DNA of 64,000 bases from Actinomadura hallensis (GCF_006716765.1 NZ_VFPO01000001.1:3038001-3102000); one strand, 5' to 3'. Numbered from the stretch's first letter, positions 53,793 through 62,930 are shown. The notes: generated by a model from the letters alone, not told the origin. Translations and numbers: made by a program.

Positions 53793-55001
53793 TCAGCGCA
53801 GGGCGAACTCCCAGTTGCGGCCCTCGCGGTACTCCCGGAGGATGCGCCGCGCCGTCGTCGTCACGTGCACCTCGTCCGGTCCGTCGAAGATCCGGCCCGC
53901 GCGGGCGTGCCGGTACATGTGGCCGAGCGGGGTGTCGTCGGTGAGCCCCTCCGCGCCGTGCACCTGGATGGCCCGGTCGATGACGTTGTTCAGCATCCGC
54001 GCCGCCACCACCTTGATCACGCCGATCTCGACGCGCGCCTCCGCCCCCAGGCCGTGATCACCCGAGTCGATCTTGTGCGCGGCCTGCAGGGTGAGCAGCC
54101 GGGCCGACTGGATCTCGGCGTAGGAGTCGAACACGTGCTGCTGGAGGAGCTGCTTCTTGTACAGCGGCTCCCCGAACGCCGTCCGCTCGTGCAGCCGCGC
54201 GCACATCAGGTCGAACGCCCGCTGCGCCTGCCCGAGGAACCGCATGCAGTGGAAGATCCGGCCCGGCCCCAGCCGCTCCTGCGCGATCACGAAGCCGTGC
54301 CCGCGCGGCCCGAGCAGGTTGTCCTCCGGGACGCGCACGTCGTCGTACACCACCTCGCAGTGCCCGCCGTCGAGCCCGAGGACGGGCGTGTCGCGGACGA
54401 TCGTGTAGCCGGGGGTGTCGGTGGGGACGAGGATCATGCTGAACGCCAGGTGGGGCGGGGCGTCCTCGGGCTCCGTCCGGCACATCACCGTCGTGTAGGC
54501 CGCCCGGTCGGCGAAGGTCGTGAACCATTTGCGTCCGCGGATGACCCACTCCCCGTCCTCCAGGGTCGCGGTCGTTCGCAGCTGCGTCGGGTCGGAGCTC
54601 GCGATGCCCGGCTCCGTCATCGCGAAGCTCGGGTTGATCTCCGCCTGGACGAGCGGCTTCAGGAACCGCTCGCGCTGGGCCTCGCCGGCGTGCCGGTGCA
54701 GCATGAGCGAGTCCTGCAGCGTGTAGGTGCCGAGCGCGAGCTGCCCGAACTCGCTGCGGCCCTGCACCTCGTTGACGTAGACGTAGTCGAGGAACGGCAG
54801 CCCGCCGCCGCCGAGCTCCTTCGGGTGGCCGAGCGCCCACAGCCCCTCGGCCTTGGCCTCCCGCTGCAGGTCCGCGACGAGGGCGGCGGCCTCGTCCCCG
54901 CCGCGCCGCAGCACCGGCTCGGCGGGCTCGACGCGCTCGGTCATGAAGGCGTGCACGGCGTCGCGCACCGGCCGGACGGACGCCGGGATCTCAAAGCCCA
55001 T
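53793..55001 (-). CDS. Acyl-CoA dehydrogenase family protein (ACAD10/11-like)
   Basis: 402 aa. Motifs: SFAMTEPGIASSDPTQLRTT, WVIRGRKWFTTFADRAAYTT, QERLGPGRIFHCMRFLGQAQ, VHGAEGLTDDTPLGHMYRHA and FDGPDEVHVTTTARRILREY. The catalytic position reads Gly-Pro-Asp rather than Gly-Thr-Glu, as in ACAD10/11 enzymes thought to act on long or branched substrates. GCCCGGCGCA occurs several times between this gene and the GH20 gene. Substrate unknown. Confidence 0.88.
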   Translation of the reverse strand: MGFEIPASVRPVRDAVHAFMTERVEPAEPVLRRGGDEAAALVADLQREAKAEGLWALGHPKELGGGGLPFLDYVYVNEVQGRSEFGQLALGTYTLQDSLMLHRHAGEAQRERFLKPLVQAEINPSFAMTEPGIASSDPTQLRTTATLEDGEWVIRGRKWFTTFADRAAYTTVMCRTEPEDAPPHLAFSMILVPTDTPGYTIVRDTPVLGLDGGHCEVVYDDVRVPEDNLLGPRGHGFVIAQERLGPGRIFHCMRFLGQAQRAFDLMCARLHERTAFGEPLYKKQLLQQHVFDSYAEIQSARLLTLQAAHKIDSGDHGLGAEARVEIGVIKVVAARMLNNVIDRAIQVHGAEGLTDDTPLGHMYRHARAGRIFDGPDEVHVTTTARRILREYREGRNWEFALR

Positions 55002-55111
55002 GGGTTCCCTCCAGGAGACCAGAACCGCATTCTGTCGCGGATCGGCCCGCGACGCGACCCTCCGCCGGACGGCCCGGGGGCGGCGGGGGACCCGGCGGCC
55101 CGCGAAGCTGG

Positions 55112-55117
55112 TAGCCT
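55112..55117 (+). promoter_or_regulatory. Leaderless -10 of the trp leader
   Basis: TAGCCT at 55112-55117 ends 7 nt before the leader-peptide ATG at 55125; no clear -35. Confidence 0.5.
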
Positions 55118-55124
55118 CGGCTGC

Positions 55125-55163
55125 ATGCGAACCGCACCCTCACTGTGGTGGTGGCGCCGCTGA
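55125..55163 (+). CDS. trpL: trp leader peptide
   Basis: Twelve codons, MRTAPSLWWWRR, then TGA. Three consecutive Trp codons (55146-55154) are the hallmark of a tryptophan attenuation leader. It probably starts at the transcription start. The stop codon is in the loop of an 8-bp hairpin (GGCGCCGC/GCGGCGCC, 55153-55172). A terminator lies 35 bp downstream and trpE(G) follows at 55276. Confidence 0.85.
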   Translation: MRTAPSLWWWRR

Positions 55164-55197
55164 GGCGGCGCCGGTTCGTGCACGTTCCAGATCCAGG

Positions 55198-55223
55198 CGA
55201 CCGCCCTCACCCGGCGGTCGTTT
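55198..55223 (+). terminator. trp attenuator
   Basis: CGACCGCC (55198-55205)/GGCGGTCG (55213-55220), a perfect 8-bp stem with a 7-nt loop followed by TTT. Together with the leader hairpin it forms the termination branch of a Trp-sensing attenuator. The competing antiterminator pairing was not worked out in full. Confidence 0.7.
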
Positions 55224-55275
55224 CGCGTGTGCGCCGCTTCGGGTGCAGGGCCCGGACACATGAGGGGCCACCGCG

Positions 55276-57441
55276 GTGGATACCGTCTCACAGCAGCCGC
55301 TGACCAGCGAGTTCGTCACGGCCGGGGGCGTACGGGTGACCCGTACCGCCACGCCCGTCGACCCGGAGCGCAAGTCCGACGTGCTGAACGCCCTCGTCGC
55401 CGCCGTGGGCGAGCGGCGCGGCGGCGTCCTCAGCTCCGGCATGGAGTACCCGGGCCGCTACAGCCGCTGGCACATGGCCTATGTCGACCCCTGCCTGGAG
55501 ATCGTCGCGCGCGGCCGGGCCGTCGAGGCGCGGGCGCTGAACGAGCGCGGCCGCGTCGTGCTGCCCGCCGTCGCCGGCGTCCTGCGCGGCACCGGCGAGG
55601 TCCGGGCGGACGAGCCCGGCCGCGTCGAGGTGTTCGTCCCGCCCGCCGACGGGTTCTTCCCCGAGGAGGAGCGCAGCCGCCGGCCGACCGTCTTCACCGC
55701 GCTGCGCGCCGTCGTCGGCCTGTTCCGCTGCGAGGACCCCCACCTCGGCCTGTACGGGGCGTTCGGCTACGACCTGTCGCTCCAGTTCGAGCCGCTGCGG
55801 ACCAGGCTCGAGCGGCCCGCGGACCAGCGCGACCTCGTCCTGCACCTGGCCGACGAGATGATCGTCGTGGACCGCAAGCGCGAGACCTCGCACCGCCTGT
55901 CCTACGAGTTCCGGATCGGCGGCGCCGGGACCGCGGGACTGCCGCGCCGCACCGAGCCCACCCCCGTCCCTCCCTCCGACGTGGAGCTCCCGCCGCAGCC
56001 CGTCCCCGGCGCCTACGCGCAGATGGTGCGCGACGCCAAGGAGCGGTTCCTCCGCGGCGACCTGTTCGAGGTGACGCCGGGCCACGCCATGTACGCCCGC
56101 TGCGACGCGCCGGCGGCGTTCTTCGAGCGGCTGCGCGAGACCAACCCCGCGCCGTACGAGTTCCTGTTCAACCTCGGCGAGGGGGAGTACCTGGTCGGCG
56201 CGTCGCCGGAGATGTTCGTGCGGGTCTCCGGCGACCGGGTCGAGACGTGCCCGATCGCCGGGACGATCAAGCGCGGCGCCGACGCGCTGGAGGACGCCGA
56301 GCAGATCCGCGCCATCCTCTCGTCGGCCAAGGACGAGTCCGAGCTGACCATGTGCACCGACGTGGACCGCAACGACAAGTCGCGGATCTGCGTGCCGGGC
56401 AGCGTGCGTGTCCTCGGCCGCCGCCAGATCGAGATGTACTCCCGGCTGATCCACACCGTCGACCACATCGAGGGCCGCCTGCGGCCCGGGTTCGACGCCC
56501 TCGACGCGTTCCTCACCCACATGTGGGCGGTCACCGTCACCGGCGCGCCCAAGACGTGGGCGATGCAGTTCATCGAGGACCACGAGGACTCGCCGCGCCG
56601 CTGGTACGGCGGAGCCGTCGGCTTCGTCGGCTTCGACGGGTCGATGAACACCGGGCTGACGCTGCGCACCGCGCAGATCCGCGACGGCGTCGCGACCGTC
56701 CGGGCGGGGGCGACGCTGCTGTACGACTCCGACCCCGACGAGGAGGAGCGCGAGACGCACCTCAAGGCGAGCGCGCTGCTGGGGGCCCTCACCGCCGGGC
56801 AGAAGGACGGCGGGGCCGCGCCCGCGGAAGCACCGGCCGGGACCTTGCCGGGCGACGGTCTCAAGGTGCTGCTCGTCGACCACGAGGACTCGTTCGTCAA
56901 CACCCTGGCCGACTACTTCCGCCAGCAGGGCGCCGCCGTGACCACCCTCAGGCACGGGTTCCCGGTGCGGATGCTGGACGAGTACGCGCCCGACCTCGTC
57001 GTCCTCTCGCCCGGCCCGGGCCGTCCCGGCGACTTCGCGACGAGCGGCCTCCTGGACGCGCTGGACGAGCGGAACCTCCCGGTGTTCGGCGTCTGCCTCG
57101 GCCTGCAGGCGATGGTCGAGCACGCGGGCGGGGAACTGGCGCTGCTGCCGGAGCCGTGCCACGGCAAGCCGGGCCAGGTGAAGGTGATGGGCGGGGGGCT
57201 GTTCGCGGGGCTCCCGGACGAGTTCACCGCGGCGCGCTACCACTCGCTGCACGCCACGCCCGACCGGGTGAAGGGCTTCCAGGTGACGGCCGTGACCGGG
57301 GACGTGGTGATGGCGATCGAGGACCCCGCGCGGCGGCGCTGGGCGGTGCAGTTCCACCCGGAGTCGATCCTCACGGCGGCGGGCGGGGCCGGGCACCGCA
57401 TCATCGCCAACGTCCTTCAGCTGAGCCGTTCGCAGACTTGA
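55276..57441 (+). CDS. trpEG: Fused anthranilate synthase TrpE(G)
   Basis: 721 aa. The N-terminal chorismate-binding component I (about 1-510) has TPGHAMYARCDAP, LVGASPEMFVRV, CPIAGTIKRGADAL and DVDRNDKSRICVPGSV. A short linker leads to a C-terminal class I glutamine amidotransferase (about 530-721) with GVCLGLQAMVEHAGGE (catalytic Cys) and WAVQFHPESILT (His, Glu). It converts chorismate and glutamine to anthranilate. Fusion forms occur in actinomycetes and rhizobia. Trp-codon attenuation upstream suggests use in primary tryptophan synthesis, although no other trp gene is present. GTG start. Confidence 0.95.
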   Translation: MDTVSQQPLTSEFVTAGGVRVTRTATPVDPERKSDVLNALVAAVGERRGGVLSSGMEYPGRYSRWHMAYVDPCLEIVARGRAVEARALNERGRVVLPAVAGVLRGTGEVRADEPGRVEVFVPPADGFFPEEERSRRPTVFTALRAVVGLFRCEDPHLGLYGAFGYDLSLQFEPLRTRLERPADQRDLVLHLADEMIVVDRKRETSHRLSYEFRIGGAGTAGLPRRTEPTPVPPSDVELPPQPVPGAYAQMVRDAKERFLRGDLFEVTPGHAMYARCDAPAAFFERLRETNPAPYEFLFNLGEGEYLVGASPEMFVRVSGDRVETCPIAGTIKRGADALEDAEQIRAILSSAKDESELTMCTDVDRNDKSRICVPGSVRVLGRRQIEMYSRLIHTVDHIEGRLRPGFDALDAFLTHMWAVTVTGAPKTWAMQFIEDHEDSPRRWYGGAVGFVGFDGSMNTGLTLRTAQIRDGVATVRAGATLLYDSDPDEEERETHLKASALLGALTAGQKDGGAAPAEAPAGTLPGDGLKVLLVDHEDSFVNTLADYFRQQGAAVTTLRHGFPVRMLDEYAPDLVVLSPGPGRPGDFATSGLLDALDERNLPVFGVCLGLQAMVEHAGGELALLPEPCHGKPGQVKVMGGGLFAGLPDEFTAARYHSLHATPDRVKGFQVTAVTGDVVMAIEDPARRRWAVQFHPESILTAAGGAGHRIIANVLQLSRSQT

Positions 57442-57690
57442 GTCGTTCGGAGAACTGAGCCTGACTAGTCCTGAAGCAGGAGGCGGACGGCCCGAAAATA
57501 GTCCTATGGTCGCTGTCGCCGGACGGCGGAACCCGGGAGACTATGACCGGCCACCGCGCCTCCGGTGCGGTTGATCGCCGTTATCCCGGCGGAGGGGGAG
57601 GCCGCTCCCCCTCCGTCCATAACCCCCGTTTCCGGATATCCGAATGATCCTTCCGGTTTTGCCGGGTATCTACCGGGGACTGGACGGGCC

Positions 57691-57837
57691 ATGATGACAA
57701 TCCTGTGGCTCATCGCCGTAGTACTGGTGATCGCCGGAATCTATGTGATCGTCGCCCGCCGCGACCTGCTGTGGGGCATCGTCCTGATCGTCGTCGGCCT
57801 CCTCGTCGGCCCCGGCGGCGTGAGCATCTTCACCTGA
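57691..57837 (+). CDS. GPGG-motif small membrane protein
   Basis: 48 aa: MMTILWLIAVVLVIAGIYVI, a short charged turn (VARRDLLWG) and IVLIVVGLLVGPGGVSIF. The LVGPGG ending is the mark of an actinobacterial small membrane protein family, likely two helices. ATG at 57691 (or 57694). GGGTAT at 57664-57669 upstream could be a stress-type -10. Role unknown. Confidence 0.8.
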   Translation: MMTILWLIAVVLVIAGIYVIVARRDLLWGIVLIVVGLLVGPGGVSIFT

Positions 57838-57863
57838 CCGCGCGGCCCGCGGCCGGCGCCGGG

Positions 57864-57889
57864 AAACCCTGACGGGAACCGTCAGGTTT
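57864..57889. promoter_or_regulatory. Inverted repeat at the SDR promoter
   Basis: AAACC-CTGACGG-GAA-CCGTCAG-GTTT with one bulged C; the 7-bp inner arms are perfect. CAGCAT at 57896-57901 ends 7 nt before the SDR ATG, so the dyad covers the -35 area of a leaderless promoter. Confidence 0.5.
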
Positions 57890-57908
57890 CGGTGCCAGCA
57901 TCGTTCCC

Positions 57909-58823
57909 ATGAGCGCACTGAAGGGAACGGTCGCCCTGGTCGCGGGCGGAACGCGCGGCGCCGGGCGCGGCATCGCCGCCGAGCTCGGCGCCGCGGGAGC
58001 GACCGTATACGTGACGGGACGGTCCACCCGGTCGCACCGGTCGGAGATGGACCGTCCCGAGACCATCGAGGAGACCGCGGAACTGGTGACCGCCGCGGGC
58101 GGCGAGGGGATCGCCGTCCGGGTGGACCACCTCGACCCCGCGCAGGTGGCCGCGCTCGTGCGCCGCATCGACGCGGAGCAGGGGCGGCTGGACGTCCTGG
58201 TCAACGACGTCTGGGGCGCCGACCACCTGTTCGAGTTCGGCAAGCCGCTGTGGGAGCAGTCCCTGGAGAACGGGCTGCGGCTGCTGCGGCTGGCCATCGA
58301 GACCCACGCCATCACGAGCCACCGGGCGCTGCCGCTGCTGATCCGGCGCCCCGGCGGCCTCGTCGTCGAGATGACCGACGGCACCGCCGAGTACAACGCC
58401 CGGTACCGCAGGGACGTCGGCTACTTCTACGACCTCGCGAAGAACGCCGTGATCCGCATGGCGCTCGCCCAGTCGGAGGAGATCGCCGGGCACGGCGGGA
58501 CCGCCGTGGCGCTGACGCCGGGATGGCTGCGCTCGGAGGCGATGCTCGACCACTTCGGCGTCACCGAGGACAACTGGCGCGCCGCCGTCGAGCGGGAGCC
58601 GCACTTCGCCGTCTCCGAGTCGCCCGCGTTCGTGGGCCGCGCCGTCGCGGCCCTCGCCGCCGACCCCGAGCGGGCGCGCTGGAACGGGGCCTCGCTGTCG
58701 AGCGGCGGGCTCGCCCGGGTCTACGGGTTCACCGACGCCGACGGCAGCCGCCCCGACGCCTGGCGCTACATCACCGAGGTGGTGGACGCCGGACGCCCCG
58801 CCGACGTCACGGGCTACCGCTAG
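57909..58823 (+). CDS. SDR-family oxidoreductase
   Basis: 304-aa short-chain dehydrogenase similar to DHRS1-type proteins. NAD(P) motif VAGGTRGAGRGIAAELGAAG, VLVNDVWGADHLFEFGKPLW in the NNAG position, catalytic Tyr and Lys in YFYDLAKNA (YxxxK). The C-terminal extension ends in RYITEVVDAGRPADVTGYR. Cytoplasmic; substrate unknown. Monocistronic with a dyad-controlled leaderless promoter. Confidence 0.88.
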   Translation: MSALKGTVALVAGGTRGAGRGIAAELGAAGATVYVTGRSTRSHRSEMDRPETIEETAELVTAAGGEGIAVRVDHLDPAQVAALVRRIDAEQGRLDVLVNDVWGADHLFEFGKPLWEQSLENGLRLLRLAIETHAITSHRALPLLIRRPGGLVVEMTDGTAEYNARYRRDVGYFYDLAKNAVIRMALAQSEEIAGHGGTAVALTPGWLRSEAMLDHFGVTEDNWRAAVEREPHFAVSESPAFVGRAVAALAADPERARWNGASLSSGGLARVYGFTDADGSRPDAWRYITEVVDAGRPADVTGYR

Positions 58824-58918
58824 CCCGCCGCGTCCGTGCCGGTCGCCGCGATTCCTTTGCCGGGCCGCCGCCGTTCCCTGAACCGCGGCGGCCCCGCCCA
58901 TTGCGGAGCTCCGGGTCG

Positions 58919-58943
58919 GTTTGAGGTGGATCTGTCCGGTAAT
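58919..58943 (+). promoter_or_regulatory. Stress-type promoter of the ChaB gene
   Basis: GTTT (58919-58922), 15-nt spacer, GGTAAT (58938-58943), close to the actinobacterial SigB-type pattern, 41 bp before the ATG. Confidence 0.45.
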
Positions 58944-58984
58944 GGCGTCGGCAGGCAGAGGCTCCGGCACGGAAAGGAGGAGCC

Positions 58985-59389
58985 ATGCCGAAGACGACCA
59001 AGACCGGCGAGCCGCGGAAGGACGAGCTTCCCGGCACGCTGCAGCGCTCCCCGAAGGAGGCGCAGGAGACCTTCGCCAAGGCACACGACTCCGCGGTCGA
59101 GACCTATGGCGAGGGCCGGCGCGCGCATCGCACCGCCTACTCGGCGCTCAAGCACAAGTTCGAGAAGCGCGGCGACCGCTGGGTGCCCAAGGAGCGCAAG
59201 GGCCCGTCCGACGAGCGGGCCGGGGACCCGCGGGCGCGCGAGGGCAGCGGCAGGACGGCGGGCGGCGTGGACGTCGAGGGCAGCAGCAAGAAGGAGCTGT
59301 ACGACCGCGCCGCCGGCCTCGGCGTCCGGGGCCGGTCGCGGATGACCAAGCAGGAGCTCGGCGAGGCGATCGCGCGCAAGCAGGACTGA
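58985..59389 (+). CDS. ChaB-like stress protein with Rho-N/SAP-like C terminus
   Basis: 134 aa. Residues 10-70 form a ChaB domain (ELPGTLQRSPKEAQETFAKA, HRTAYSALKHKFEKRGDRWV). A charged linker leads to a C-terminal helical motif (SSKKELYDRAAGLGVRGRSR, MTKQELGEAIARKQD) like the Rho N-terminal or SAP nucleic-acid-binding fold. ATG at 58985 with GGAAAGGAGG. The promoter looks SigB-type. Probably a small stress-induced nucleic-acid-associated protein; exact role unknown. Confidence 0.85.
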   Translation: MPKTTKTGEPRKDELPGTLQRSPKEAQETFAKAHDSAVETYGEGRRAHRTAYSALKHKFEKRGDRWVPKERKGPSDERAGDPRAREGSGRTAGGVDVEGSSKKELYDRAAGLGVRGRSRMTKQELGEAIARKQD

Positions 59390-59491
59390 GCCGGCACGCG
59401 GATGCGGGACCGAGCGGCACGGCCGGATCGGGAGCAGCGCCGCCGAGCAGCACCGGCGCCGCGCGCACGCCCGCACCGGCGGGGAGGGGCC

Positions 59492-60472
59492 TCAGTCCGG
59501 CCGCGGGACGCCGTACAGGGCGGCGAGCCGGGCGGCGGCGGCCGCCATCCGCTCCCGCAGCTCCGGCGGGCCCAGGACCTCCGCCTCCGGCCCGAGCCGC
59601 ATCAGCTCGGAGGCGGCGACCTCCGCCGACTCGACCGGAAGCGTGGTCGCCACCCACCCGTCCGCGTCGGGCCCGCCCGCCGCCTCGGCCGCGCGCCGCG
59701 CCGCATACGGCTCGACGGCGTACCGCAGCAGCCGCATCCCGGCGGGCGACAGCCGGACGGAGACCTCCTCGCGCAGCATCGACCGCAGGAACGAGCGGGC
59801 CTGCTCCCGCCAGTGCGCCGCGAGGTCGAACCCCTCGTCCCGCTCGAAGACGTCGCCGGTCGGCCGGACGCCGGTCACGCGGTCCACCCGGTAGGTGCGG
59901 TACCCGCCCCCGACCCGTGCGACCAGGTACCAGACGCCGCTCTTCAGCACGAGACCGTACGGCTCGGCCTCCCGCGCGACCTCGGCGTCCCCGCGCCGGT
60001 AGCGCAGCTCGACGCGCTCGTCCTCCCAGACGGCGCGCGCGAGGTCCCGCAGCAGCGGCGGCGGACCGGCCTCGCCGAACCAGCCCGGCGCGTCCAGGTG
60101 GAACCGCTGCCCCGCCCGCGCCGGGGCGTCCCGCAGCGACGCCGGCAGCGCCGCGAGGACCTTCAGCTCGGCCGCGGCCATGACGTCGCCGCGGCCCATC
60201 TCGCCGGCCGGGCCCGGCAGGCCCGACAGGAACAGCGCCTCCGCCTCCTCGCGGGTGAGGCCCGTCAGCCGCGTCCGGTACCCGTCGACGAGGCGGTACC
60301 CGCCGCCGCGGCCCTGCTCGGCGTACACCGGGACGCCGGCCGCCGACAGCGCCTCCATGTCCCGGTAGACGGTGCGCTCGGAGACCTCCAGCTCCCGCGC
60401 CAGCTGGCCCGCCGTCATCGTCTCCCGCGACTGCAGGAGCAGCACGATCGAGATCAGCCGGGCGGCCCGCAT
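59492..60472 (-). CDS. WYL-domain transcriptional regulator
   Basis: 326 aa. N-terminal winged HTH (RLISIVLLLQSRETMTAGQL, VSERTVYRDMEALSAAGVPV), a WYL domain (GLVLKSGVWYLVARVGGGYR) and a WCX C-terminal extension. WYL regulators bind nucleotide or nucleic-acid ligands. Divergent from the adenosine deaminase-like gene, which may be a target. Confidence 0.9.
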   Translation of the reverse strand: MRAARLISIVLLLQSRETMTAGQLARELEVSERTVYRDMEALSAAGVPVYAEQGRGGGYRLVDGYRTRLTGLTREEAEALFLSGLPGPAGEMGRGDVMAAAELKVLAALPASLRDAPARAGQRFHLDAPGWFGEAGPPPLLRDLARAVWEDERVELRYRRGDAEVAREAEPYGLVLKSGVWYLVARVGGGYRTYRVDRVTGVRPTGDVFERDEGFDLAAHWREQARSFLRSMLREEVSVRLSPAGMRLLRYAVEPYAARRAAEAAGGPDADGWVATTLPVESAEVAASELMRLGPEAEVLGPPELRERMAAAAARLAALYGVPRPD

Positions 60473-60594
60473 GGCCCCATCCTCCCGCAGTCCGCCGCCC
60501 CCCGGGGCCCGGGCCCGCCGTTTCTGACAATCTTGCGGCAGGTTGGGGCTCTTTGCCTGTCGTTGACCGCCGCGGGGCTGTTAGCTTCGCGGGC

Positions 60595-61686
60595 GTGCTG
60601 ACCGAAACCACCTCCATCGAGGCGTTCATCGACGCCCTGCCGAAGGTCGAGCTCCACGTCCACCTCGTGGGCTCCGCCTCGGTCCCCACCGTCCTCGAGC
60701 TGGCCCGCCGCCACCCCGGCGGGCCCGTCCCGGTGGACGAGCGGGAGCTGCGCGCGTTCTACGAGTTCCGCGACTTCCCGCACTTCGCCGAGGTGTACGA
60801 GGCCGTGTCCGGCCTCGTCCGGACCCCCGAGGACGTCGCCACCCTCGTCCTCGGGACCGCCCGCGACCTCGCCGCGCAGAACGCCCGCTACGTCGAGCTG
60901 ACCGTCACCCCCTACACCCACCAGCGGGCCGGGATGCCGATGCCCGCGGTCACCGAGGCGCTCGACCACGCCGCCCGCGAGGCCCGCGACCGGCACGGCC
61001 TCCGCGTCGCCTACATCTTCGACATCCCCGGCGAGTTCGGCGCCGAGGGCGCCCGCGGCACCGCCGAGCACGCGCTGCGGCACCCGCCGGAGGCGCTCGT
61101 CGGGTTCGGGCTCGGCGGCATCGAGCAGTGCCGCCCGGCGCACCGCGACGCGTTCCGCGAGGCGTTCGCCGCCGCCCGCGCCGCCGGGCTGCGCAGCGTC
61201 CCGCACGCGGGCGAGATGACCGGCCCGGAGACCATCTGGGAGGCGATCGAGGGGCTCGGCGCCGAGCGCATCGGGCACGGCATCAGCTGCCTGGACGATC
61301 CGCGCCTCGTCGAGCACCTTCGCGAGACGCAGATCCCGCTGGAGGTGTGCCCCACCTCCAACCTCCGCACGGGACAGGTCGCCGACCTGGCCGGCCACCC
61401 GCTGCCGCAGATGCTCGAAGAAGGACTGTTCGTCACCCTCAACAGCGACGACCCCCCGATGTTCGACACGACCCTCACCGGCGAGTACCGCGTCGCGGCC
61501 GAGGTCTTCGGACTGGACCGCGCCGCCCTGGCGGACCTGGCCCGCAACGCCGTCCATGCCTCGTACCTCGGCGAGGAGGACCGCCGCGCCATCCTGGCGG
61601 ACATCGACACCGTCGCGGGCGGGGGCATCGACACCGTCGCGGGCGGGGGCATCGACACCGTCGCGGGCGAGGACGCGGTCGCCTGA
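60595..61686 (+). CDS. add: Adenosine deaminase-like amidohydrolase
   Basis: 363 aa. Zinc ligands: LPKVELHVHLVGSASVPTVL (HxH), SVPHAGEMTGPETIWEAI, the Glu/His region AERIGHGISCLDDPRLVEHL and the metal Asp in TLNSDDPPMFDTTL; VCPTSN is present. Deaminates adenosine, or a related purine, to inosine. GTG at 60595; longer frames lack a ribosome binding site. The C-terminal tail has IDTVAGGG repeated by a 24-bp tandem repeat beyond the conserved domain. Confidence 0.88.
   Translation: MLTETTSIEAFIDALPKVELHVHLVGSASVPTVLELARRHPGGPVPVDERELRAFYEFRDFPHFAEVYEAVSGLVRTPEDVATLVLGTARDLAAQNARYVELTVTPYTHQRAGMPMPAVTEALDHAAREARDRHGLRVAYIFDIPGEFGAEGARGTAEHALRHPPEALVGFGLGGIEQCRPAHRDAFREAFAAARAAGLRSVPHAGEMTGPETIWEAIEGLGAERIGHGISCLDDPRLVEHLRETQIPLEVCPTSNLRTGQVADLAGHPLPQMLEEGLFVTLNSDDPPMFDTTLTGEYRVAAEVFGLDRAALADLARNAVHASYLGEEDRRAILADIDTVAGGGIDTVAGGGIDTVAGEDAVA
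61603..61668. repeat. 24-bp tandem repeat at the 3' end of the deaminase gene
   Basis: Two full 24-bp units (61603, 61627) and a partial third (61651-61668), encoding IDTVAGGG; in frame, just before the stop. Confidence 0.9.
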
Positions 61687-61694
61687 CTACGGGC

Positions 61695-62930
61695 TCAGCC
61701 CCACGCCATGCGGCGCCACGGGCTGGCGGGGTCCTCTGCGAGGATCCGGTGCCCGGTGAGGGAGCGCTCGTACCACTCGCCGAACTCGCCGTCGTCGAAC
61801 CGCAGCATCCTCCCGAGGACGTACCCGGCGGAGAACGACCCCCACGACGAGTAGACCTGGTGGGCGCGCCCGCCGGCCGTGAGGACGCACTTCTCGGCCT
61901 CCTCCGCGTCGCAGTACCCGGCGCCGAGGCCCCAGCGCGCCATGTTCACCGCGCGCCCCAGGTCGAAGCCGTACACGCTCTCGACCCGGCCGTCCGGCGG
62001 GAGGAGGCCGTCCGCCCGGAACCGCGCCTCGTAGCGCACGATCAGCTCCGCCAGCTCGACGCACTCCCGGGCGGTGTCCCCGGCGACGTCGTTCTCCTCG
62101 CACCAGGCCGCGATGGCGGCGTGCCACTCCCGCCTGCCGGTGCCCCGGCCGCGCTGGTCGAGGACCATCTGGATCGCGGGGTCGCTGTTGCGCGCGTCGA
62201 GCAGCGCGCCGGTCTGCTCGCGCCAGCCCTCCGCGTCGGTGACGCCCCAGTCGCGCTCCAGCAGCTCCCGGTCCCGGCGGGGGTCCCCGGCGAGGGAGTT
62301 CCACGCCGTCCCGTTGGCGACGGCCAGGTGGGCGCCGACCGCGAGAGCCGCGGCGAGGCGCCCCCACGACGCGCTGCCGGAGTCGGTGACGAGGACGTCG
62401 TAGTCCCGGTCGGGACGCCGCTCGGCGTCGGCGAGCATCTCCGACACCCGCCGGTACCCCTCGCCGCCCGGCGGCATCTGCGCCAGCAGCTCCCGCAGCG
62501 GCCGCAGCGCCCCGCGGGCGCCCGCGTCCTTCACGATGAGCCGCGCCGCGTGGACCCCGGCCGCGTCCGCGCGCCCGGCGTCGTGCAGCGACCAGAACCC
62601 GCTCATCGCCGACCACGCCCGCCGGGCCGCCTCGCCGGTCCGCCCCGCGGCCGCCAGCACGTGCGCCGCCTGCGCGTCCAGCCCCGCGCGGACCTCCGCG
62701 GGCATGGCCGCCGCCGCCCGGTCCAGGTCGTCGAGGAGCCGGTGCGCCCCGCCGGTGTCGCCGGCGGCGGCGAGCGCCCGCGCGCACCGCGCCCGCGCCG
62801 CGACGGCGGCCGTCCAGTCGCCGCGCCCCTCCATCTCGCCGGCCGCCTCCGCGTAGGCGGCCGCGGCCTCCCCGTGCTTCCCCTGCCGCTCGAGCTTCCT
62901 GGCGCGTTCGAGCATCCCCTGGTACGTCAT
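61695..62930 (-). CDS. DUF1266-domain protein with TPR-like N terminus
   Basis: 411 aa. The N-terminal helical repeats (about 1-130: ARKLERQGKHGEAAAAYAEA, VAARARCARALAAAGDTGGA) resemble TPRs. The C-terminal half (about 180-411) is a DUF1266 domain with AWNSLAGDPRRDRELLERDW, YGFDLGRAVNMARWGLGAGY and SSWGSFSAGYVLGRML. ATG at 62928-62930 with CGGAGGG upstream. Convergent with the deaminase gene 8 bp away. Function unknown. Confidence 0.85.
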   Translation of the reverse strand: MTYQGMLERARKLERQGKHGEAAAAYAEAAGEMEGRGDWTAAVAARARCARALAAAGDTGGAHRLLDDLDRAAAAMPAEVRAGLDAQAAHVLAAAGRTGEAARRAWSAMSGFWSLHDAGRADAAGVHAARLIVKDAGARGALRPLRELLAQMPPGGEGYRRVSEMLADAERRPDRDYDVLVTDSGSASWGRLAAALAVGAHLAVANGTAWNSLAGDPRRDRELLERDWGVTDAEGWREQTGALLDARNSDPAIQMVLDQRGRGTGRREWHAAIAAWCEENDVAGDTARECVELAELIVRYEARFRADGLLPPDGRVESVYGFDLGRAVNMARWGLGAGYCDAEEAEKCVLTAGGRAHQVYSSWGSFSAGYVLGRMLRFDDGEFGEWYERSLTGHRILAEDPASPWRRMAWG

